64,000 nucleotides of DNA from Bradyrhizobium sp. SRL28 (GTDB lineage Bacteria; Pseudomonadota; Alphaproteobacteria; Rhizobiales; Xanthobacteraceae), in NCBI RefSeq assembly GCF_018596315.1, contig NZ_JAHEAG010000026.1, positions 1 to 64,000 of the forward strand. Direction: 5' to 3'. Under the pieces are notes generated by a model. That model did not search any database. It saw only the letters and a program-made list of their open reading frames with translations, and had not been told where the DNA came from. Positions 60,056-64,000 of this stretch are shown piece by piece. Numbering within the stretch: position 1 is the first letter of the stretch; each line of letters begins with the position of its first letter. The translations under genes were made by a program, and so were the position numbers.

Positions 60056-61651
60056 ATGTCGAAGCTCACCGAGCACGGCGCGTGCCTGCTGTGGAAGCCG
60101 GAATTGATCTGGCTGAATGCCGTTTCCGACGCGATGGTCGCCACCGCCTTCTTTGCTACGGCGTTCGTCCTCGCGTACTTCGTGTGGCGGCGCCATCGTG
60201 AGCTTATGTTCCGGGGCGTATTCTTGATCTTCGCGATCTTCGTCGCGGTCTGCGGAGTGACCCGCCTGCTGTCGATCTACACCCTTTGGGTGCCGGCCTA
60301 TGAAATCGAGGCCCTGACCAAAGCTTTCCTGGCGCTGATCTCGGTGCCGGTCACGGCAGCCCTACTGCTGGCGCTGCCGCGGATCCTGGTGCTGCCCACG
60401 CGCATTCAGCTTGCGAATGCCTATGCCGCACTTGAGGAGGAAGTCAGGCAACGCCGCGAGGCAGAAGCCATGGTCAAGCGCTTTGAGGAGAAAGAGGCCA
60501 CCGAATCCCAGGTCCAGCAGGCGCAGAAGATGGAAGCCATCGGCCAGCTCACCGGTGGCGTGGCGCACGACTTCAACAACATTCTGACTGTGATTACCGG
60601 GACCATCGAAATCCTCAGCGATGCTGTCAAGGATCGTCCACATCTCGTTCAGATCACCAATCTGATTAGCGGAGCCGCAGCGAGGGGGGCGGAGCTGACG
60701 AAACATTTGTTGGCCTTCTCCCGTCGACAGCCGCTGCAGCCTCGCAATACCGACGTCAACGCGTTGGTGATCGAGGCTGCGAGTCTGCTGCGGCCGACCC
60801 TCGGCGAGCACATCGAAATCGAATCGATGCTGGCGCACGATTCCGCACCGGCGCTGATTGATCCCAGCCAGCTCACGACTGCGATGCTGAACCTCGCCCT
60901 GAATGCGCGTGACGCCATGCCTAACGGCGGTAAGCTGACGTTAGAAACAAAGAACGTGGTGCTCGATGAGAGTTACGCCAGCCTGAACAGCGAGGTCAGA
61001 CCGGGCAACTACGTCATGATTGCGGTGAGTGACACCGGGGATGGAATCCCGAACAACCTGCTCGAAAAGGTGTTTGAACCATTCTTTACCACCAAGGAGG
61101 CCGGCAAAGGATCGGGGCTCGGCCTCAGCATGGTGTATGGCTTCGTTAAACAGTCGAATGGACATATCAAGATCTACAGCGAACAGGGCCACGGCACGAG
61201 CGTGAAGCTATACCTGCCGCAGGCCACGAGCGGCGGCCCGGAGGAGCCCGCCGGCGCGACTGGCGGATATGCGGGCGAACATGGCGAACAGTCTATCTTG
61301 ATTGTCGAGGACGACCCGCTGGTCCGCGAATACGTCGTGGCGCAAATCAGCCGTTTCGGATTCCAAACGCTCGCCGCCGGCAATGCTGCCGCGGCGCTGG
61401 CACTCATCGATGGACCCGAACGCATTGACCTGCTGTTCACTGACGTAATGCTCCCCGGGGGAGTGAATGGCCGCCAGCTCGCGACTGAGGCAGTCAAAAG
61501 ACGGCCGGAGCTCAAAGTGCTTTATACCTCGGGTTATGCTGAGAATGCCCTTATACATCATGGCCGTCTCGATGCTGGCGTGCTGCTGCTGCCGAAGCCT
61601 TATCTCAGCGCCGACCTCGCACGGATGCTTCTAACCGCGCTGGCATCGTGA
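60056..61651 (+). CDS. Ethylene-receptor-like hybrid histidine kinase
   Basis: The 531-residue protein has three N-terminal transmembrane helices (about 18-42, 52-75, 85-110) that resemble the ETR1 ethylene-binding domain. Asp25 and Cys66 are in equivalent places, but the position of the second copper ligand (ETR1 His69) is Arg70 ('VCGVTRLLSIYTLW'). A coiled-coil linker, H-box 'GVAHDFNNILTVI', N-box 'LNLALNARDAMPNGG', 'SDTGDGIP', 'FFTTKEAGKGSGLGLSMVYG' and a C-terminal receiver with phospho-Asp in 'LLFTDVMLP' follow. ATG at 60056; the first conserved residue is close behind. No partner gene is adjacent. Confidence 0.87.
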   Translation: MSKLTEHGACLLWKPELIWLNAVSDAMVATAFFATAFVLAYFVWRRHRELMFRGVFLIFAIFVAVCGVTRLLSIYTLWVPAYEIEALTKAFLALISVPVTAALLLALPRILVLPTRIQLANAYAALEEEVRQRREAEAMVKRFEEKEATESQVQQAQKMEAIGQLTGGVAHDFNNILTVITGTIEILSDAVKDRPHLVQITNLISGAAARGAELTKHLLAFSRRQPLQPRNTDVNALVIEAASLLRPTLGEHIEIESMLAHDSAPALIDPSQLTTAMLNLALNARDAMPNGGKLTLETKNVVLDESYASLNSEVRPGNYVMIAVSDTGDGIPNNLLEKVFEPFFTTKEAGKGSGLGLSMVYGFVKQSNGHIKIYSEQGHGTSVKLYLPQATSGGPEEPAGATGGYAGEHGEQSILIVEDDPLVREYVVAQISRFGFQTLAAGNAAAALALIDGPERIDLLFTDVMLPGGVNGRQLATEAVKRRPELKVLYTSGYAENALIHHGRLDAGVLLLPKPYLSADLARMLLTALAS

Positions 61652-61788
61652 GTTCTTCTGAATGGACAGCCGTTTCCCTTGAGGCGTGGCGTAGGCGCGT
61701 GTCTGCTTGGCCCCAATAATTGTATATAGCTCGTCTATGAGAACACGGCCCATGGATGGAAGGCCCAAATTTTCAGGAGAGTAATGGC

Positions 61789-62667
61789 ATGCGCAAGGTC
61801 TGGATCGAGGCAGCATTGAACGGCTCGTGGGGCCGCGCGCTCCAACCCGGCATTCCCGATACCGTTGAGACCATCATCGCCGAGGGCGTCGCCTGCACGC
61901 GCGCCGGCGCCACCATCGTCCACGTCCATGCGTATGATGGCGGCCCGCAGATCTACGACTGGCAGGTCTATGCCCGCATCATCGAGGGTATTCGTAACCA
62001 GGTCGATGTGCCGGTCTATCCCTCCTATCCGGCTTTCATAACCACAGGCAGCGACAGCAGCCCGCTCGCCGACGCCGCAGCGCGCTTTGCCGACATCAAA
62101 GAACTTGCCGCGCGCGGCCTACTGGATTTTGCCGTCATCGACCCCGGCAGCGTTAATTTGAGCCTGACAAAAATCACGGCAGCCACGCAGCCCGGCGGCA
62201 CCTACATGAATCCTGAATCCCAGATCCGGTATGTGCTCGATTTCGCCGCGCGTCACAGCCTACACACAGATTTTGCGATCTACGAGCCCGGCTTTTTGCG
62301 TGCCGGCGCAGCGCTGGCGCGCGCGGCCGGCGTCAAATCGCCGATCTATCGTCTGATGTTCTGCAATCTGGTCGCGGTCGGCCTTCCACCAAAGCCATAT
62401 GCGCTTGCTGCCTACCATGCGCTGCTGGAGGAGGAAGCGCCCGGTGCGCCCTGGATGATTGCGGGCGTCAGCGCCGATCTCCGCCCGCTATTCGCCGAGA
62501 CGATCGCACGCGGCGGCCATATTCGCGTCGGCCTCGAGGATGCGCCGCTCGGGACGACCGCGACCAATCTCGAACTCGTCGAAGAGGCCGTGCGCCTGGT
62601 GCGCGAGCACAGCGCGGAGCCTGCTACGCCTGCGGAGATGCGGCAGGTGCTGGCGGCGGCCGGCTGA
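61789..62667 (+). CDS. BKACE-family beta-keto acid cleavage enzyme
   Basis: The 292-residue TIM-barrel enzyme is of the 3-keto-5-aminohexanoate cleavage (Kce/BKACE) family, which condenses a beta-keto acid with acetyl-CoA to give acetoacetate and a new CoA ester. The zinc ligands are visible as 'VHVHAYDGG' (HxH) and Glu in 'VGLEDAPLG', with 'GSVNLS' and 'YEPGFLRAG' at family positions. AGGAG about 10 bases before the ATG at 61789 selects this start over 61756. The true keto acid is unknown, as most BKACE members differ from the lysine-fermentation enzyme. Confidence 0.87.
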   Translation: MRKVWIEAALNGSWGRALQPGIPDTVETIIAEGVACTRAGATIVHVHAYDGGPQIYDWQVYARIIEGIRNQVDVPVYPSYPAFITTGSDSSPLADAAARFADIKELAARGLLDFAVIDPGSVNLSLTKITAATQPGGTYMNPESQIRYVLDFAARHSLHTDFAIYEPGFLRAGAALARAAGVKSPIYRLMFCNLVAVGLPPKPYALAAYHALLEEEAPGAPWMIAGVSADLRPLFAETIARGGHIRVGLEDAPLGTTATNLELVEEAVRLVREHSAEPATPAEMRQVLAAAG

Positions 62668-62743
62668 TAACCCCGTTCCTTCCGGCGCCCCCGAAACGGA
62701 TATCAGAAACCGCAAGTCTCCCTTGGGGCATGCGGCATTACAA

Positions 62744-64000
62744 TCAATCAGGAAGGCCCGCATCGCGGAGACCCTTGGCGAAGGTGGCGAAGTCCTCCTC
62801 CCGACGAAATGGTGCCAGATTCCTTAGGTTGGCATGCAGATCGGGATTGCGTTCGAGTGCTTGCAGGACGGCTCGTTCCGCCGGCTCTTGCCGCCCTGCG
62901 AGTGTGTTGCTGGCTGCAGAAATACAGGTTAAGAGCAAGAAATTCGTGGGACCGCGCAATGCACTCTCAGCGCATGACACCGCCGCGTCATAGCGGCCCG
63001 CCAGAAAATGCGCATACGCCATGGCTCCCTGCGTCTCGTAGTACATGGATGGGTCGAGCGGACTAAGTCGCATGGCCTGCGCAGAGTGCTCGAGTGCGAG
63101 GTCCGGCTCTCCTCTCCAAACTCTCAACCAGGCACTGGTGGCCCAAGCTTGCGCGAAGTTGGGATTGCCAGCCAAAGCCCGATCCATGAAAGCCGCTGCG
63201 TCGTCGAACTCATGGGCTATAAAGGCGAGTGCATATCCACCCACAGATAGTGCAAATGGATCATCTGTCCCCAGCTCCACAGCCTTCCGGGCCAGCCGCG
63301 TGCCTTCCGCACTTTCACTCACTGGATCGTTGATCCAACCATTCGCCTTGCGCCGAACATAGCACCAGGCGGCCATGCCATAGGCACAAGCCAGACGAGG
63401 GTCGAGCTCGATCGCCCTGCAAAAAAGCTGCAGCGCTTCGCTGTTCGCGTTGTTAGCCCAACGCGCTTTCGCCAGCCCGCGCAGGTAGTGGTCGTACGCA
63501 TCCAGACTTTCGGTCGGCTTGCGCCTTGCCCGTCTGATCTCCTCATGCTGCAGCTTCGGGGCGATTGCGCCTACGACGCTGGACGTTAGATTGTCCTGCA
63601 GATCGAACATATCCTCGATCGGACCTTCAAAGCGGTCTGCCCAGAGATGCGCTCCAGTTTCGGCATCAATAAGCTGTCCCGCGATGCGCAGGCGATTTCC
63701 TGCCTTGCGCACGCTGCCTTCGAGTATGTAGCGCACCCCAAGCTCGCGGCCGACCTGCCTGACGTCCACACTTCGGCCTTTGTAGGTGAAGCTCGAATTG
63801 CGTGCGATCACAAAGAGCCAGTGAAAGCGCGACAGCGCCATCGTGATGTCCTCCACGATGCCGTCGGCAAAATACTCCTGCTCTGGATCCAGGCTCAGGT
63901 TGGCGAAGGGAAGCACGGCGACTGAAGGTCTGGTGGGCAGCGTCAGAGGGCCTTTCGGCGGTTCTGCCCAGTTGTCGGGCGCTGCGCCGCCTCGCGCTTC
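62744..64000 (-). CDS. TolB-like/TPR protein, C-terminal part of an adenylate-cyclase-type protein (cut by window end)
   Basis: At least 418 residues are encoded; the frame remains open to the last base of the window, so the N-terminus is missing. The visible part starts with a proline-rich lead into 'PSVAVLPFANLSLDPEQEYFADGIVEDI', the TolB-like segment, then 'RNSSFTYKGRSVDVRQVGRELGVRYILEGSVRKAGNRLRI'. Several TPR repeats to the C-terminus follow. In rhizobia this arrangement commonly sits behind a class III adenylate/guanylate cyclase domain or a winged helix, so the upstream half could be either. The GTG at 63914 is internal and should not be taken as the start. Confidence 0.8.
   Translation of the reverse strand, partial: EARGGAAPDNWAEPPKGPLTLPTRPSVAVLPFANLSLDPEQEYFADGIVEDITMALSRFHWLFVIARNSSFTYKGRSVDVRQVGRELGVRYILEGSVRKAGNRLRIAGQLIDAETGAHLWADRFEGPIEDMFDLQDNLTSSVVGAIAPKLQHEEIRRARRKPTESLDAYDHYLRGLAKARWANNANSEALQLFCRAIELDPRLACAYGMAAWCYVRRKANGWINDPVSESAEGTRLARKAVELGTDDPFALSVGGYALAFIAHEFDDAAAFMDRALAGNPNFAQAWATSAWLRVWRGEPDLALEHSAQAMRLSPLDPSMYYETQGAMAYAHFLAGRYDAAVSCAESALRGPTNFLLLTCISAASNTLAGRQEPAERAVLQALERNPDLHANLRNLAPFRREEDFATFAKGLRDAGLPD

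Noticed and set aside
63914..63916. GTG start of the last gene
   Set aside because: The frame continues upstream to the window end with proline-rich sequence leading into 'PSVAVLPF', so the GTG is internal to a longer gene.

Overview
The window looks like chromosomal DNA from a high-GC alphaproteobacterium, most probably Bradyrhizobium or a close relative (Nitrobacteraceae). The basis is the strong GC3 bias, the many Liv-type ABC transporters and solute-binding proteins, a Gly/Met-rich small secreted protein of a type I associate with this group, decayed 'MSALPPKAD'-like intergenic repeats and REP-like inverted repeats. The genus call is inference; no rRNA or complete tRNA gene is present to confirm it.

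Layout. (1) 1-5300: a small conserved gene, then an amino-sugar module: nagA divergent from a BadF-family kinase, murQ and a SIS-type deaminase. Two 39-base degenerate copies of a tRNA(CAT) 3' half bracket the module. (2) 5300-6660: a small secreted protein and a DUF2066 protein. (3) 7030-30175: the main attraction. It holds a Liv-type solute-binding protein and an AraC regulator, followed by an almost gap-free same-strand run of about 18 genes. The run contains LivH, LivM, LivG, a LivF fused to a Tm-1-like (UPF0261) domain, a PEP-hydrolase-type TIM barrel, a giant flotillin-like protein, two SRPBCC proteins, a three-function molybdenum hydroxylase whose large subunit is split in two, CoxD/CoxE-like maturation proteins, an amidohydrolase, a lactonase-like MBL protein, an SMP-30/isochorismatase-like fusion and an FMN oxidoreductase. 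A quinone-reductase-like gene follows. (4) 30567-34711: an HlyD/ATPase/two-permease efflux or lipoprotein-export-like ABC system. (5) 34717-36862: an orphan Bug-type binding protein divergent from a LysR gene.

(6) 37202-44039: a Baeyer-Villiger monooxygenase fused to an alpha/beta hydrolase, TfoX, NTF2-like, ATC-hydrolase-like and PhyH-like genes, and a second stand-alone Baeyer-Villiger-type monooxygenase. (7) 44204-53344: gamma-glutamyl and amino-acid metabolism (ChaC-like, GGT, DAO-type oxidase, polar amino-acid ABC transporter) with an XRE-cupin regulator translationally coupled to a BisC-type molybdoenzyme. (8) 53442-64000: a CHASE3 histidine kinase followed by an orphan sugar-type binding protein, DadA, a class III aminotransferase with a divergent PuuR-like regulator, an ethylene-receptor-like hybrid kinase, a BKACE enzyme, and the C-terminal part of a TolB/TPR protein cut by the window edge.

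The best candidate for an undescribed system is the 9370-29072 operon. A transporter ATPase carries a domain related to the N-terminal half of plant Tm-1, the next gene encodes a TIM barrel of the kind that forms the C-terminal half of Tm-1, and both are cotranscribed with a membrane scaffold protein and a Mo-hydroxylase pathway. Its substrate cannot be read from the sequence.
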